Assembly: GCA_963840055.1 (NCBI GenBank) | Contig: CAWIXM010000022.1 | Coordinates: forward strand, 248,001 to 312,000 | Origin: Rhodoplanes sp963840055 | GTDB lineage: Bacteria > Pseudomonadota > Alphaproteobacteria > Rhizobiales > Xanthobacteraceae | Length of the DNA: 64,000 bases | Direction: 5' to 3' | Shown here: positions 52,409 through 61,731 of the stretch, one piece after another | How positions within the stretch are numbered: the stretch's first letter is position 1 | Layout of the letters: each line of letters begins with the position of its first letter | The notes under the pieces: model-generated | Seen by the model: only the letters and a program-made list of their open reading frames with translations | Told to the model about the DNA's origin: nothing | Databases searched by the model: none | Translations under genes and position numbers: made by a program

Positions 52409-53065
52409 CTAATTGTTCCCGCCGCCGAACCCGGTTGTCTCGGGGGGAGCCGAACGTATCCGCTCGAGGTCCTGCGCCAGCTCCAGACAGGTGAGGACTT
52501 CGATATAGCTGGGCGTTCCGCCAATTCTGCTCACGCCCACGCATTCCGCCCGCTTCGCGCCAGGAAACTCCGCCCAGCGATTTTCCAGCTGTTCGCGCGC
52601 GGCTTCCTCGCTGCTGATGCACGCCTCGACACTCCGGCCCAGGGAAAGAGCGGCGTCTTCCGTCGTTTTGCAGCTCCTCTTGAGATCGAAAGCCGGGACC
52701 GCGCTGCGCCCGCGCGCACTCCTGCTTCTTCGCTCGTTACGGACCTTCGTGCGTTCAGAAGGAGCGGCCTGGACAGGGGCGAGCTGCTCCTCGCGCTGCA
52801 GGCTTGCCGGTAAATCGGACGCGTGGGGCTGTCGATGGCCGACCGGAGCGGAAATGCCGGGCGAAGTCACAGGGCTGGTGGCTGAAAGGCCCGACGGAGC
52901 GACAGGAGTGGCCGGTGTGGCAAGGCTGGACGGGGCGGTGGGGCCCGCTGGGGCGACCGAGGGACTTTGCGCTGCTGCGCTGGTCGTCGTCGCGGCTAAG
53001 GCCAAGAGGCCGGCGGAGAGCGCAACTCCCGCGCCCATGATGTATTTCAGAGTGCCGCGGGCCAT
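52409..53065 (-). CDS. Secreted proline/serine-rich protein of unknown function
   Basis: 218 residues from ATG 53065 (GGAGGG upstream). Signal peptide with cleavage near AAA(Q) ~33, then a Pro/Ala/Ser-rich low-complexity region (about 35-90), a basic stretch (KVRNERRSRSARGRSA), and a C-terminal helical part with three Cys (SCKTTEDAALSLGRSVEACI and ...LTCLE). The C-part has the look of a small conserved domain (EEAAREQLENRWAEFPGAKR), but I do not recognise it. Transcribed alone. Confidence 0.72.
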   Translation of the reverse strand: MARGTLKYIMGAGVALSAGLLALAATTTSAAAQSPSVAPAGPTAPSSLATPATPVAPSGLSATSPVTSPGISAPVGHRQPHASDLPASLQREEQLAPVQAAPSERTKVRNERRSRSARGRSAVPAFDLKRSCKTTEDAALSLGRSVEACISSEEAAREQLENRWAEFPGAKRAECVGVSRIGGTPSYIEVLTCLELAQDLERIRSAPPETTGFGGGNN

Positions 53066-53200
53066 CGAAATCCCTCCCCAGAAGAGTGCAGTGCCACGTT
53101 ACCGTCAACGCACAACCCGGGGCTTGGTTCCCGGTTCGTTGCGCTCAAACGTGCGGCGCGCACTCGCCGACCGGACTGGCCGGTGCCGGGGGATCCTCAG

Positions 53201-53223
53201 CCTCCCCCGCGCCGCGGGGGAGG
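53201..53223. repeat. GC-rich hairpin
   Basis: CCTCCCCCGC (53201-53210) and GCGGGGGAGG (53214-53223) form a perfect 10-bp stem with a 3-nt loop, in the gap upstream of the secreted-protein gene. Confidence 0.7.
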
Positions 53224-53256
53224 GGAACCGCCGTTAGGCGCTAAAGGGAGGTGAGA

Positions 53257-53386
53257 CCTACGGACAGTCTGAGCTGGCCTGTTTTCGCCTGCTCGCGAGC
53301 CTGCTCGTGCAAGCCCCTCCACCATGCAACGCATGGTCCCCCTCCCCCGTTTCAGCGAAACGGGGAGGATGAATCAGGTCCGTAGG
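53257..53386. repeat. MITE-like palindromic element (~130 bp)
   Basis: Terminal arms CCTACGGAC (53257-53265) and GTCCGTAGG (53378-53386) bound a segment holding two more hairpins: ACCATGC/GCATGGT (53321-53337), and CCTCCCCCGTTTC/GAAACGGGGAGG (53341-53368). The latter motif (CCACCATGC..., CCCCTCCCCC...) resembles repeats scattered through Hyphomicrobiales genomes. The 360-bp gap 53066-53425 holds nothing else I can support. No ORF is inside. Confidence 0.6.
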
Positions 53387-53425
53387 AGTTTCTGAAACGC
53401 TCCTGAGAGTACTCAAGCGTCGCTT

Positions 53426-53833
53426 CTAGGCCAGGTCCACTGCGAAGCGTTTTAGGTCGGCGAGCGAGCAATAGCTCAGCGCAGCTTCATGCGTGGCGCG
53501 CAACACGACGCGCGGCGCCTGGCCCGCCTCGAATGCTTCTTGCCAGCGGGGAGCGCAGAGGCACCAGCGATCCCCGGGGTTCAGGCCTGGAAAGCCGAAT
53601 TCGGGTATCGGGGTCGAAAGGTCATTGCCGCGCGATTTGGAAAACTCGAGAAATTCGGCGGTCATGACAGCGCAGACGGTGTGACTGCCGATATCCTCGG
53701 GCCCCGTATCACAGCAGCCGTCGCGGAAAAAGCCTGTCATCGGCTGTATCGAACAGATTTCGAGGCGGTCACCGAACACGTTGCGCGGCCCGCGCCCGCC
53801 GCCGCCGCCATTACCCCTGTCATCCTCCCACAC
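53426..53833 (-). CDS. DUF2237 family protein
   Basis: About 135 residues if started at GTG 53833 (AGGGAGA upstream); the frame is open to 54019. The body is a clear DUF2237 protein: NVFGDRLEICSIQPMTGFFR, DGCCDTGPEDIGSHTVCAVM, SRGNDLSTPIPEFGFPGLNP and GDRWCLCAPRWQEAFEAGQA. Several conserved Cys and Asp suggest a metal or Fe-S role, but none is established. A glycine-rich stretch (GNGGGGGRG) precedes the domain. It lies 55 bp downstream of the ivd gene on the same strand. Confidence 0.87.
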   Translation of the reverse strand: MWEDDRGNGGGGGRGPRNVFGDRLEICSIQPMTGFFRDGCCDTGPEDIGSHTVCAVMTAEFLEFSKSRGNDLSTPIPEFGFPGLNPGDRWCLCAPRWQEAFEAGQAPRVVLRATHEAALSYCSLADLKRFAVDLA

Positions 53834-53888
53834 TGCCCGTCTCCCTGCTGCCGCAGCCGTCGTGTTGCTGCCCGGCGCCTGGCGCAAC

Positions 53889-55064
53889 CTACCCCTTCGT
53901 CCGCTCGAAAATCTCCCGGCCGATGAGCACGCGGCGAATTTCGCTGGTGCCGGCGCCGATCTCGTAGAGCTTGGCGTCGCGCAGTAGCCGGCCGGCGGCG
54001 TAATCGTTGGTGTAGCCATTGCCGCCGAGGCACTGGATCGATTCCAACGCCATTGCGGTCGCCCGCTCCGAGGCGAACAGGATGGCGCCGGCGGCGTCCT
54101 CGCGGGTCACGCGATCCTCGTCACAGGCGCGCGCGACCGCATAGACATAGGACCGCGCCGCATTGAGCGCGACATACATGTCGGCGAGCTTCGCCTGGAT
54201 GAGCTGGAACGAGCCGATCGGCTCGCCGAACTGGCGGCGCTCATGCACATAGGGGATCACCAGGTCGAGCGCCGATTGCATGATCCCGAGCGGCCCGGCG
54301 GAGAGCACCACGCGCTCATAATCGAGGCCGGACATCAGCACGTTGACGCCGCGGCCGACGCGCCCGAGCACGTTCTCTTCCGGCACCTCGCAGTCCTCGA
54401 ATAAAAGCTCGCAAGTGTCGGAGCCGCGCATGCCGAGCTTGTCGAGCTTTTGCGCGGTCGAGAAACCTTTCATGTTTTTTTCGACGATAAAGGCGGTAAT
54501 CCCGCGCGGCCCCGCGTCGCGGTCGGTCTTGGCGTAAACGACCAGCGTCTCCGCCTCCGGCCCGTTGGTGATCCACATCTTGCTGCCGTTGAGGATGTAG
54601 TGGTCGCCCTGCTTCTCGGCGCGGGTGCGCATGGAGACGACATCGGAGCCCGAGCCGGTCTCCGACATGGCAAGCGCGCCCACATGCTCGCCGGAGATGA
54701 GCTTGGGCAAAAAGCGCCGCTTCTGCTCGTCATTGCCGTTGCGCCGGATCTGATTCACGCAGAGATTGGAATGCGCGCCATAGGAGAGGCCGACCGAGGC
54801 CGAACCGCGCGAGACTTCCTCCATCGCCACGCAATGGGCGACATAACCGAGCCCCGCCCCGCCCCATTCCTCCTCGACGGTGATGCCGAGCAGGCCGAGC
54901 GCGCCGAGGTCCGGCCACAGGTTTCGCGGGAACTGGTTGGTGCGGTCGATCTCGTCGGCGCGCGGCGCGATGCGGTCGCCGGAAAAGCGGCGCACCAGGT
55001 CGCGCAGCTGGTCGATGTCGTCGCCGAGCCCGAAGTTAAGGCCCGACCAGGCGTTGGGAGTCAT
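53889..55064 (-). CDS. ivd: Isovaleryl-CoA dehydrogenase
   Basis: FAD enzyme of leucine degradation. 391 residues. Acyl-CoA dehydrogenase signatures: ALAMSETGSGSDVVSMRTRA, QCLGGNGYTNDYAAGRLLRD and AKLYEIGAGTSEIRRVLIGR. The catalytic Glu lies in SGLDYERVVLSAGPLGIMQS; that internal position is the isovaleryl-CoA type, unlike most family members. Methylcrotonyl-CoA carboxylase genes are not in the window. Confidence 0.93.
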   Translation of the reverse strand: MTPNAWSGLNFGLGDDIDQLRDLVRRFSGDRIAPRADEIDRTNQFPRNLWPDLGALGLLGITVEEEWGGAGLGYVAHCVAMEEVSRGSASVGLSYGAHSNLCVNQIRRNGNDEQKRRFLPKLISGEHVGALAMSETGSGSDVVSMRTRAEKQGDHYILNGSKMWITNGPEAETLVVYAKTDRDAGPRGITAFIVEKNMKGFSTAQKLDKLGMRGSDTCELLFEDCEVPEENVLGRVGRGVNVLMSGLDYERVVLSAGPLGIMQSALDLVIPYVHERRQFGEPIGSFQLIQAKLADMYVALNAARSYVYAVARACDEDRVTREDAAGAILFASERATAMALESIQCLGGNGYTNDYAAGRLLRDAKLYEIGAGTSEIRRVLIGREIFERTKG

Positions 55065-55372
55065 GGAACGCGCTCCGGCCGCGTGTGGTCATGCCACGCG
55101 CTTATAGCGGCGAACGGCGAAAATAACCAAACGGTGGTAAGCATCCGCCCATCCCCGCCCTGCCGGCACGCCCGTTTTGCGAGAGCCTTCGTTGGTGCAG
55201 GTTGCGTTTTTTCAAGCTGTGAAATTTTGGTTGGATTTGCTGTCGCCTCACACGAATGCCGGGCGCTCGCACGTCGCATGCTGCGAACCGAGGCGACGCG
55301 CATTGCCGCGCCGAATCGCGTCAGGCATAATCGTTGACATAGGGAGCAAACGATAAAGCCCGGACGAGGAGG
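55065..55372. other. Intergenic region between divergent ivd and sugar ABC transporter genes
   Basis: 308 bp with the promoters of both transcription units. A candidate promoter for the ABC operon is described separately at 55303-55331. No small gene or RNA was recognised in the rest. Confidence 0.5.
55303..55331 (+). promoter_or_regulatory. Candidate sigma-70-type promoter of the sugar ABC operon
   Basis: TTGCCG (55303-55308), a 17-bp spacer and CATAAT (55326-55331) resemble -35 and -10 elements (four and five of six consensus bases), 42 bp before the first start codon. Inference from pattern only. Confidence 0.35.
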
Positions 55373-56902
55373 ATGGAGCGAGTAATTGAGCTTTCCGCCC
55401 GCTTGCCCCATGCGGCGGCTCCTCTGTTCGAACTGCGCGGCGTCACCAAGCGTTTTCCTAGCGTCACCGCCTTGGACGACGTCTCGTTCGAAATACGCGC
55501 CGGCGAAGTCCACATGCTGCTGGGCGAGAACGGCGCGGGAAAATCCACGCTGATGAAGGTGCTGTGCGGCGCCTATCGCGCCGACGCGGGCGCATTCTTT
55601 TACCAGGGCGCGCCGGTGACGATCGCGCGGCCGGCCGATGCCCGGCAATTCGGCATCGCAGTGATTTTCCAGGAATTCTCCCTCGTCCCCTATCTCGACG
55701 TGGCGCAGAACATCTTTCTCGGCCGCGAATTTGCGAGTCGCATTCCCGGGCTGATCGACTGGCGGCGCACCTACCGGGAAGCGCAGCGCGTGCTCGATAC
55801 GATCGGCTTCGATATCGATCCGCGCACGCCGCTGCACCGTCTTCCGATCGCGCAACAACAATTGGTGGAGATCGCCAAGGCGCTCTCGCAGGACGCCCGC
55901 ATCCTGGTGCTCGACGAACCGACCTCGGCACTGTCCGACCGCGAGACCGAGCGGCTGTTCGCGCTGATCCGGCAGCTAAGAGCGAGCGGCGTCGCCGTCA
56001 TCTACATCTCCCATCGTCTTGCCGAGGTGTTTGCGCTTGGCGATCGCATTACCGTGCTCCGCGACGGCCGCAAGATCGCGTCGATGCGGCCGAAGGAGAC
56101 GACGCCGGAGGCGCTGGTTGAGCTCATGGTCGGGCGCGCCGTCGACACGAGCTATCCGCGGAGCTTCTGCACCGAGCCTGGCGAACCTGTGCTCGAGGTC
56201 GACGGCCTGTCCTCCGACAACGGCATCGCAGATGTGAGCCTCTCCGTGCGCGCCGGTGAGATCGTCGGGCTGTGTGGGCTGGTCGGCTCGGGCCGCACCG
56301 AGGTCGCGCGCGCGATCTTCGGCGCCGATCGGGTCACCGCCGGCGCAATCCGCCTATTCGGCGCTCCGCAACATGGATCGCCGCAAAACGCCGTCGCGCA
56401 GGGCATGGCGCTGGTTCCGGAGAACCGCCGCCAGCAGGGATTGGCCCTCGGCCGCTCGGTTGCGGACAATATCGTGCTGGCCGGCCTACCGAAGATGTTT
56501 CGCACCGGAGTTTACGCGCCCGCCCGCGCCGCACGGGCGGCGCAGGCCGTCATTGAGCGGCTGCGCATCGCCACGCCGAGCGCGCGCCGCGCGGTGCGAT
56601 ACCTCTCCGGCGGCAATCAGCAGAAGGTCGTCGTCGGCAAGTGGCTCAACGCCGAGGCGCGCTTCTTCATCGTCGATGAGCCGACGCGCGGCATCGACGT
56701 CGGAGCCAAGGCGGAAATCTTCAAACTGCTCGACCAGCTGGCGAAGGACGGAGCCGGGATTTTAATGATCAGCTCGGAACAGACCGAGATCGTGCATGTA
56801 TGCGACCGCGCCTATGTGATGTGCAGCGGCCGCGTCGCCGGTGAGCTTGCGCGCGACCAACTCACCGAAGCCAATATCGTGCGCCTGGGCATGCACGCAT
56901 GA
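55373..56902 (+). CDS. Sugar ABC transporter ATP-binding protein (RbsA/MglA type, two NBDs)
   Basis: 509 residues, the usual length for a duplicated sugar-import ATPase. First NBD: LLGENGAGKSTLMKVLCG (Walker A), PIAQQQLVEIAKALSQDARI (degenerate signature), LVLDEPTSALSDRE (Walker B). Second NBD: CGLVGSGRTEVARAIFGA (degenerate Walker A, normal for the family), LSGGNQQKVVVGKWLNAEAR and VDEPTRGIDVGAKAEIFKLL. The GAGGAGG directly abuts the ATG at 55373, closer than usual. First gene of a four-gene operon; stop overlaps the permease start by 4 nt. Confidence 0.95.
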   Translation: MERVIELSARLPHAAAPLFELRGVTKRFPSVTALDDVSFEIRAGEVHMLLGENGAGKSTLMKVLCGAYRADAGAFFYQGAPVTIARPADARQFGIAVIFQEFSLVPYLDVAQNIFLGREFASRIPGLIDWRRTYREAQRVLDTIGFDIDPRTPLHRLPIAQQQLVEIAKALSQDARILVLDEPTSALSDRETERLFALIRQLRASGVAVIYISHRLAEVFALGDRITVLRDGRKIASMRPKETTPEALVELMVGRAVDTSYPRSFCTEPGEPVLEVDGLSSDNGIADVSLSVRAGEIVGLCGLVGSGRTEVARAIFGADRVTAGAIRLFGAPQHGSPQNAVAQGMALVPENRRQQGLALGRSVADNIVLAGLPKMFRTGVYAPARAARAAQAVIERLRIATPSARRAVRYLSGGNQQKVVVGKWLNAEARFFIVDEPTRGIDVGAKAEIFKLLDQLAKDGAGILMISSEQTEIVHVCDRAYVMCSGRVAGELARDQLTEANIVRLGMHA

Positions 56903-57849
56903 CTACGCAAGCGATGCGTCCGGGCCTCTCGTTGCTTGCGCGCATTCCGGGCGTGGCGATCGTGCTCGCGCTGCTGATCGTCGGCTTTTCACTCGCCAAT
57001 CCGCACTTCGCAACGCCCGGCAACCTCGCCAATCTGCTCGTGCAGTCGACCTTGTTGACGCTGCTGGCGCTGCCGATGACTCTTGTCATCATGACCGAGG
57101 GGCTTGATCTCTCGATCGGCGCCGTTCTCACGCTCGCTTCGATCGCGCTCGCGCTGACGGTCGTCGCCACCGGCTCTGCGGCGCTGGGCATTCTCGCCGG
57201 GCTTGCCGTCGGCCTTGCCTTCGGCCTCGTCAACGGCTTCCTGGTGACGGCGCTCAATCTGCCGCCTTTTATCGCCACGCTGGGAACGCTCGGGATCGCG
57301 CAAGGCCTGTCCCTGGTCGTGACCGACGGGCAGAGTGTGGTCGGCATCCCCTCCTCCATCGAGTATGTCTATTCCGGCACGCTACTGGGCATTCCATTCC
57401 CAATCGTTCTGGCGGCGCTCGCCTATGGCGTCTTTCACCTGCTCCTGTATCGGACCCGTTTCGGGGTCGCGGTGTTCGCGCTCGGCGGCAACCGCGAGGC
57501 GCTGCGGCTCGCCGGTGCGTCCGATCGGACGATGCTGGTCGCCGTCTATGCGTTGGCCGGCCTAACCGCAGGATTCGCGGCGCTGCTGATGACCGCGCGG
57601 CTCAACGCAGCACATCCGACCGCCGGCCTTGGCCTCGAGTTCGATGCCATCGCGGCGGTGGCGGTGGGTGGCACGTCGTTCGAGCGCGGCAATGGCTGGC
57701 TATTCGGCTCGCTGCTCGGCGTCATCGCGGTCGGCGTGCTGCGCAACGGGTTGAACCTCGTGGCGGTGCCTTCGTCGACACAGGTCGCCTGCATCGGCGC
57801 CCTGGTGATTCTTGCCCTGTTCATCGATGCGCTGCGGAGCCGCGGATGA
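56899..57849 (+). CDS. Sugar ABC transporter permease (RbsC type), first copy
   Basis: 316 residues with about 8-10 TM segments. MTEGLDLSIGAVLTLASIAL and GLVNGFLVTALNLPPFIATL are typical of BPD_transp_2 (RbsC/AraH) permeases, as is IAAVAVGGTSFERGNGWLFG near the C-terminus. Overlaps the ATPase gene before it (ATGA) and the next permease gene after it (ATGA), so translation is coupled throughout. Confidence 0.94.
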   Translation: MTTQAMRPGLSLLARIPGVAIVLALLIVGFSLANPHFATPGNLANLLVQSTLLTLLALPMTLVIMTEGLDLSIGAVLTLASIALALTVVATGSAALGILAGLAVGLAFGLVNGFLVTALNLPPFIATLGTLGIAQGLSLVVTDGQSVVGIPSSIEYVYSGTLLGIPFPIVLAALAYGVFHLLLYRTRFGVAVFALGGNREALRLAGASDRTMLVAVYALAGLTAGFAALLMTARLNAAHPTAGLGLEFDAIAAVAVGGTSFERGNGWLFGSLLGVIAVGVLRNGLNLVAVPSSTQVACIGALVILALFIDALRSRG

Positions 57850-58814
57850 GCCTCGAATCCGCGCCACGCGCTCCTCTGGCCTTCGTGCGGCACATGCCGC
57901 CGGGGCTCTATCGCCTGCTCGCGGCGGTGCTCATCTGCCTCGCCCTCTCCGTCGCCAGCGATGTGTTCCCGACCTCGGGCAACCTGCTCAATGTGCTGCG
58001 ACAGACGGCCCTTCTGTTCCTGATCGCCTCCGGACTGACCCTCGTGATTCTTACCGCCGGCCTCGACCTCTCGGTCGGGGCCAATGTCGCGCTGTCGGCC
58101 TGCCTGGCGGCAAGCGTGTTCAAGGGCGCTGATTCGCCATGGCTCGGAGTCGTGGTCGGAGTCGGCTGCGGATCGCTCATCGGATTCTTGAACGGGGCGC
58201 TAGTGACGCTGTTGCGCATCCCGTCCTTTATCGCGACTTATGGAATGATGTGGATCCTTACCGGGATCACCTACTATTACATGGGCGGGGAGACCATTCA
58301 CGGATTCCCATCAGGCTTTCGGCAGTTCGGCATCGGCTACCTGTTCGGCATTCCAATCCCGGTCTATGTGATGGTGTTCTTCCTTGGAATCGGAACATTG
58401 TTTGCCGAGCGCACGGTCTGGGGCCGACAGGTTTATGCGATCGGCGCCAATCCGGAGGCGGCGCGGCTGTCCGGAGTTCCGGTCGAGCGGCGTCTTCTCC
58501 TCGTCTATATGATCAGCGGCGCCATGGCGGGGCTCGCGTCGCTGATCATTCTCGCCCGCATCAATTCCGCCCAGGGCGACCTCGGCGAGGATCTGACGCT
58601 GCCGGCGATCGCCGCGGTTTTGATCGGCGGCACGTCGCTGTTCGGGGGGTCGGGTACGGTGTCCGGCACCTTGGTCGGGGCGCTAATTCTCACCCTCGTC
58701 GTCAACGGGATGAATCTTTTGCAGATCAACGCTTCGTGGCAGCCGCTCGCCACTGGGCTCATCGTTCTTCTCGCCGTGTGGATCGATCTCGCCACCCGGC
58801 GGGACGCCGATTGA
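57846..58814 (+). CDS. Sugar ABC transporter permease (RbsC type), second copy
   Basis: 322 residues, same family as the preceding gene: LTAGLDLSVGANVALSACLA, IGFLNGALVTLLRIPSFIAT and LPAIAAVLIGGTSLFGGSGT. Two different permease genes imply a heterodimeric channel. The sequences have diverged well beyond a recent duplication. The binding-protein gene follows after a 55-bp gap. Confidence 0.94.
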   Translation: MSLESAPRAPLAFVRHMPPGLYRLLAAVLICLALSVASDVFPTSGNLLNVLRQTALLFLIASGLTLVILTAGLDLSVGANVALSACLAASVFKGADSPWLGVVVGVGCGSLIGFLNGALVTLLRIPSFIATYGMMWILTGITYYYMGGETIHGFPSGFRQFGIGYLFGIPIPVYVMVFFLGIGTLFAERTVWGRQVYAIGANPEAARLSGVPVERRLLLVYMISGAMAGLASLIILARINSAQGDLGEDLTLPAIAAVLIGGTSLFGGSGTVSGTLVGALILTLVVNGMNLLQINASWQPLATGLIVLLAVWIDLATRRDAD

Positions 58815-58869
58815 GCGATCGTCGCATCACGGCGCCATCGTGCAGTGCGCCAAACAAGGGAGTGAAACC

Positions 58870-59829
58870 ATGCTTCGTTTTGTCCTTCCTGCGGCTGCTA
58901 TCGCCGCGCTCGCCTGCGCCGGACCAGCGCTCGCCGCAAACGAGACAATCGCGGTTTTCACAAAGAACCAGACCAACCCCTATTTCCAGGCGGTGCGGGT
59001 CGGCGCGGAAGCCGCGGCGAAGACGCTCGGCGCCAATGTCATCCAATACATTCCTACCAGGCCGGACAGCATCCCTGAGCAGCTCTCGCAGGTCGAGGAC
59101 GTGATCGTGAAGAAGCCGGACGCGATCGTCTTCATTCCGGTCGACTCCAGGGCGCTGGTTCCGGCCGTGGAAAAAATCAACGCCGCAGGCATTCCGGTCA
59201 CCAACATCACCGACCGTATCGCGGAAGGCAAACTGGTCGCCTATGTCGGCGCGGACGACTACAACATTGGGCTCTCGACCGCTCGCGCGCTGCTCAAGGC
59301 GATCGGGGGGAAGGGCAATGTGGTGATCCTGGAAGGCGTCAAAGGCTCGCTGACCAACTCCGACCGCGTGCGCGGCTTCAACGACGCGCTCAAGGAGTTC
59401 CCCCAGGTCAAGCTGCTCGCCTCGCAGCCCGGCAACTATCAGCGTTTGCAGGCGCTCCAGGTGATGGAGAACTTGATCCAGTCCTTCCCGCAGATCGACG
59501 GCGTGCTCGCCGCCAATGACGCAATGGCGATTGGCGCGCTCGAAGCCCTTGACGGAGCCAATCGAAAGGCGGCGGTGGTCGGCATCAATGGCAGCCGCGA
59601 AGCGATCGAATTGATCAAGTCCGGCCGGTTGCTCGCATCCGGCGACTTCAATGGCTTCATCCAGGGCTGCTACGGAGTCGAAATCGCCGTCCGCAATCTT
59701 CGCAAGGAAGCGACGCCAAAGGAAATCATTCTGAAGCCGAAGGTCATCGACAAGACAAATTATCAGCCCTACGAAACCCCGGTCGAACAGCGGCAGTGCC
59801 CGAAGCTTTCGGACGCCGCGACGAAGTGA
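58870..59829 (+). CDS. Periplasmic sugar-binding protein (RbsB-like)
   Basis: 319 residues from ATG 58870 (AGGGAG upstream; the frame is open to 58840). Signal peptide MLRFVLPAAAIAALACAGPA ends near ALA(A). The mature part matches the Peripla_BP_4 fold: IAVFTKNQTNPYFQAVRVGA, SQVEDVIVKKPDAIVFIPVD, DGVLAANDAMAIGALEALDG and AAVVGINGSREAIELIKSGR. Placing the binding protein last in the operon is common. The sugar is not predictable from these residues; no kinase, isomerase or regulator gene is linked. Confidence 0.93.
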   Translation: MLRFVLPAAAIAALACAGPALAANETIAVFTKNQTNPYFQAVRVGAEAAAKTLGANVIQYIPTRPDSIPEQLSQVEDVIVKKPDAIVFIPVDSRALVPAVEKINAAGIPVTNITDRIAEGKLVAYVGADDYNIGLSTARALLKAIGGKGNVVILEGVKGSLTNSDRVRGFNDALKEFPQVKLLASQPGNYQRLQALQVMENLIQSFPQIDGVLAANDAMAIGALEALDGANRKAAVVGINGSREAIELIKSGRLLASGDFNGFIQGCYGVEIAVRNLRKEATPKEIILKPKVIDKTNYQPYETPVEQRQCPKLSDAATK

Positions 59830-59972
59830 GACGAGGCTGTAGACCCTGTCCGGTCGATCCGGACGGCGCGGTGATGATTCTCATGCGCGGGCTTGGCCCG
59901 CGCATTTCTTTCACGCGTCGGGTTTGTCAGCAGGACGCCCGATCGGCGTTCGCCTCTTTCGGCGTGCGGCCG

Positions 59973-61385
59973 TCACCTGAGGCCGAACCACAGCGTGGCG
60001 ATGCCGAGAAACGAAAAGAAACCGACCACGTCGGTCACGGTCGTGACGAACACGCCGGATGACACCGCCGGATCGAGCCGGAACTTGGCGATAGCCAGGG
60101 GGATCAAAATGCCGCCGAGCGCCGCCGCGGCGAGGTTGCAGATCATGGCGAGGCCGATCACCAGACCGAGGTCAGGGATATTGAACCACGCATAGGCCGC
60201 GACCCCGGCGATGACGGCAAACGCGACGCCGTTGACGAGCCCGACCAGGAGCTCGCGGAAAACGACGCGCCAGGCATTACTGTCGCGCAGCTCACGCGTC
60301 GCGAGCGCGCGGACCGCCACCGTCATCGTCTGCGTGGCTGCATTGCCGCCCTGGCTCGCGACGATCGGCGCCAGCACCGCGAGCGCCACCATTTTCTGCA
60401 GTTCGCCCTCGAACAGGCCCAGCACGGAAGAAGCGAGGAAAGCCGTCGCCAGATTGACCAGGAGCCAGTTGAAGCGGCCGCGGGCGATGGTCCACACCGA
60501 GTCGGACAACTGTTCATCGCCGGTGACGCCGCCCAAGGCCTTGATGTCCTTTTCCGCCTCCTCCTCGATCACGTCGACGACGTCGTCCACCGTGATGACG
60601 CCCACCAGCCGGTCGGCTTCGTCGACCACCGGCACAGCGATCAGATTGTAGCGCTCGAACAGGCGCGCCACTTCTTCTTGGTCGTCGGTCGCCCGCACGC
60701 GGCGGCGCTCGGCGTCCATCAATTCGGAAACCAGCGTCGGCCGTTTGGTTCGCAACAGGCGATCGAGGCTGACCGCGCCGAGCAGACGAGAATCGGTGTC
60801 GACCACGTAGAGTTCGTAGAACCGTTCGGGAAGCTCCTCCGTCTCCCGCATGTAGTCGATGGCATGGCCGACGCGCCATGCGGGAGGCACCGCGATATAG
60901 TCAGTCTGCATCCGCCGGCCGGCGGAATCCTCCGGATATCGCAGGCTGCGCGCCAGCGCGACGCGCTCGGGCGGAGAAAGCTGATCGAGGATTTCCGCCT
61001 GCTCATCCTCCGGAAGGTCCTCGAGAATGTAGACGGCGTCGTCCAAATCGAGTTCGCGCACGCCCTCGGCGACGGTTTCGGGCGGCAGTTCGTCGAGAAT
61101 CTCTTCGCGTACCGCATGGTCGACCTCGGCCAGGGCGGCGAAGTCGAAATCCGCCCCCATCAGCTTGATCAGCTGGGGACGCTCTTCCGGATCGAGCGCT
61201 TCGAGGAGATCACCGAGATCGGCCTCGTGCAGTTCGCCGACGAGCCTGCGCAACGTCTCCGCGTCGGCCGCTTCGACGGCGGTTCGCACCTGCTCAATGA
61301 ATTCAGAACGGATCGCACCTTCCTCGTCGCGGAGCGGAGGATTATTGGCGTCGCGTGCCGAGGTCTCACTGACTGGCTCGAGCAT
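59973..61385 (-). CDS. mgtE: Magnesium transporter MgtE
   Basis: 470 residues. N-terminal MgtE_N superhelix (LVGELHEADLGDLLEALDPE, LPPETVAEGVRELDLDDAVY), a CBS pair (LLRTKRPTLVSELMDAERRR, YNLIAVPVVDEADRLVGVIT), and a five-TM pore domain with AVLAPIVASQGGNAATQTMT, the selectivity region. The CBS and N domains sense Mg2+ and gate the channel. GGAAGGATGCG precedes the ATG at 61385. Single gene. Confidence 0.96.
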   Translation of the reverse strand: MLEPVSETSARDANNPPLRDEEGAIRSEFIEQVRTAVEAADAETLRRLVGELHEADLGDLLEALDPEERPQLIKLMGADFDFAALAEVDHAVREEILDELPPETVAEGVRELDLDDAVYILEDLPEDEQAEILDQLSPPERVALARSLRYPEDSAGRRMQTDYIAVPPAWRVGHAIDYMRETEELPERFYELYVVDTDSRLLGAVSLDRLLRTKRPTLVSELMDAERRRVRATDDQEEVARLFERYNLIAVPVVDEADRLVGVITVDDVVDVIEEEAEKDIKALGGVTGDEQLSDSVWTIARGRFNWLLVNLATAFLASSVLGLFEGELQKMVALAVLAPIVASQGGNAATQTMTVAVRALATRELRDSNAWRVVFRELLVGLVNGVAFAVIAGVAAYAWFNIPDLGLVIGLAMICNLAAAALGGILIPLAIAKFRLDPAVSSGVFVTTVTDVVGFFSFLGIATLWFGLR

Positions 61386-61731
61386 CGCATCCTTCCGATT
61401 GAGCGGCGCGCATGCCCGGCTCTACGGGCGTTTGCCGACCTGTGCAAACCGTGAGCGACAGCATTATGACGAGGTGCGATTCGCACCGCGCATCGACTGT
61501 TATTTAATCGCCACTACTTTGGCGAGTTAGTTCGGGGGCTTGCGTCCCGATCCGGCGCGAGACGAGCAGGAGTTTCACGTACTAGCGGTGCAGCTTGCCG
61601 CCAATTGTGATGCAGGCGGGGCACGCTCACTGCATTTTCAACGCTTATGCACTCTATTCCATTAAAGAGGCCGTTACCAAATCAGTCGATCTGTGAAAGG
61701 ACTCATCTGGTAATGGTTTGGGGAGGGTGCC
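61386..61731. other. Intergenic region between divergent mgtE and polysaccharide deacetylase genes
   Basis: 346 bp holding both promoters. I looked for a magnesium riboswitch-like fold near mgtE and saw no convincing one. A GGGGAGGG ribosome site lies just before GTG 61732. No small ORF judged real. Confidence 0.5.

Noticed and set aside
61386..61500. Magnesium riboswitch in the mgtE leader
   Set aside because: No conserved M-box-like core could be recognised.
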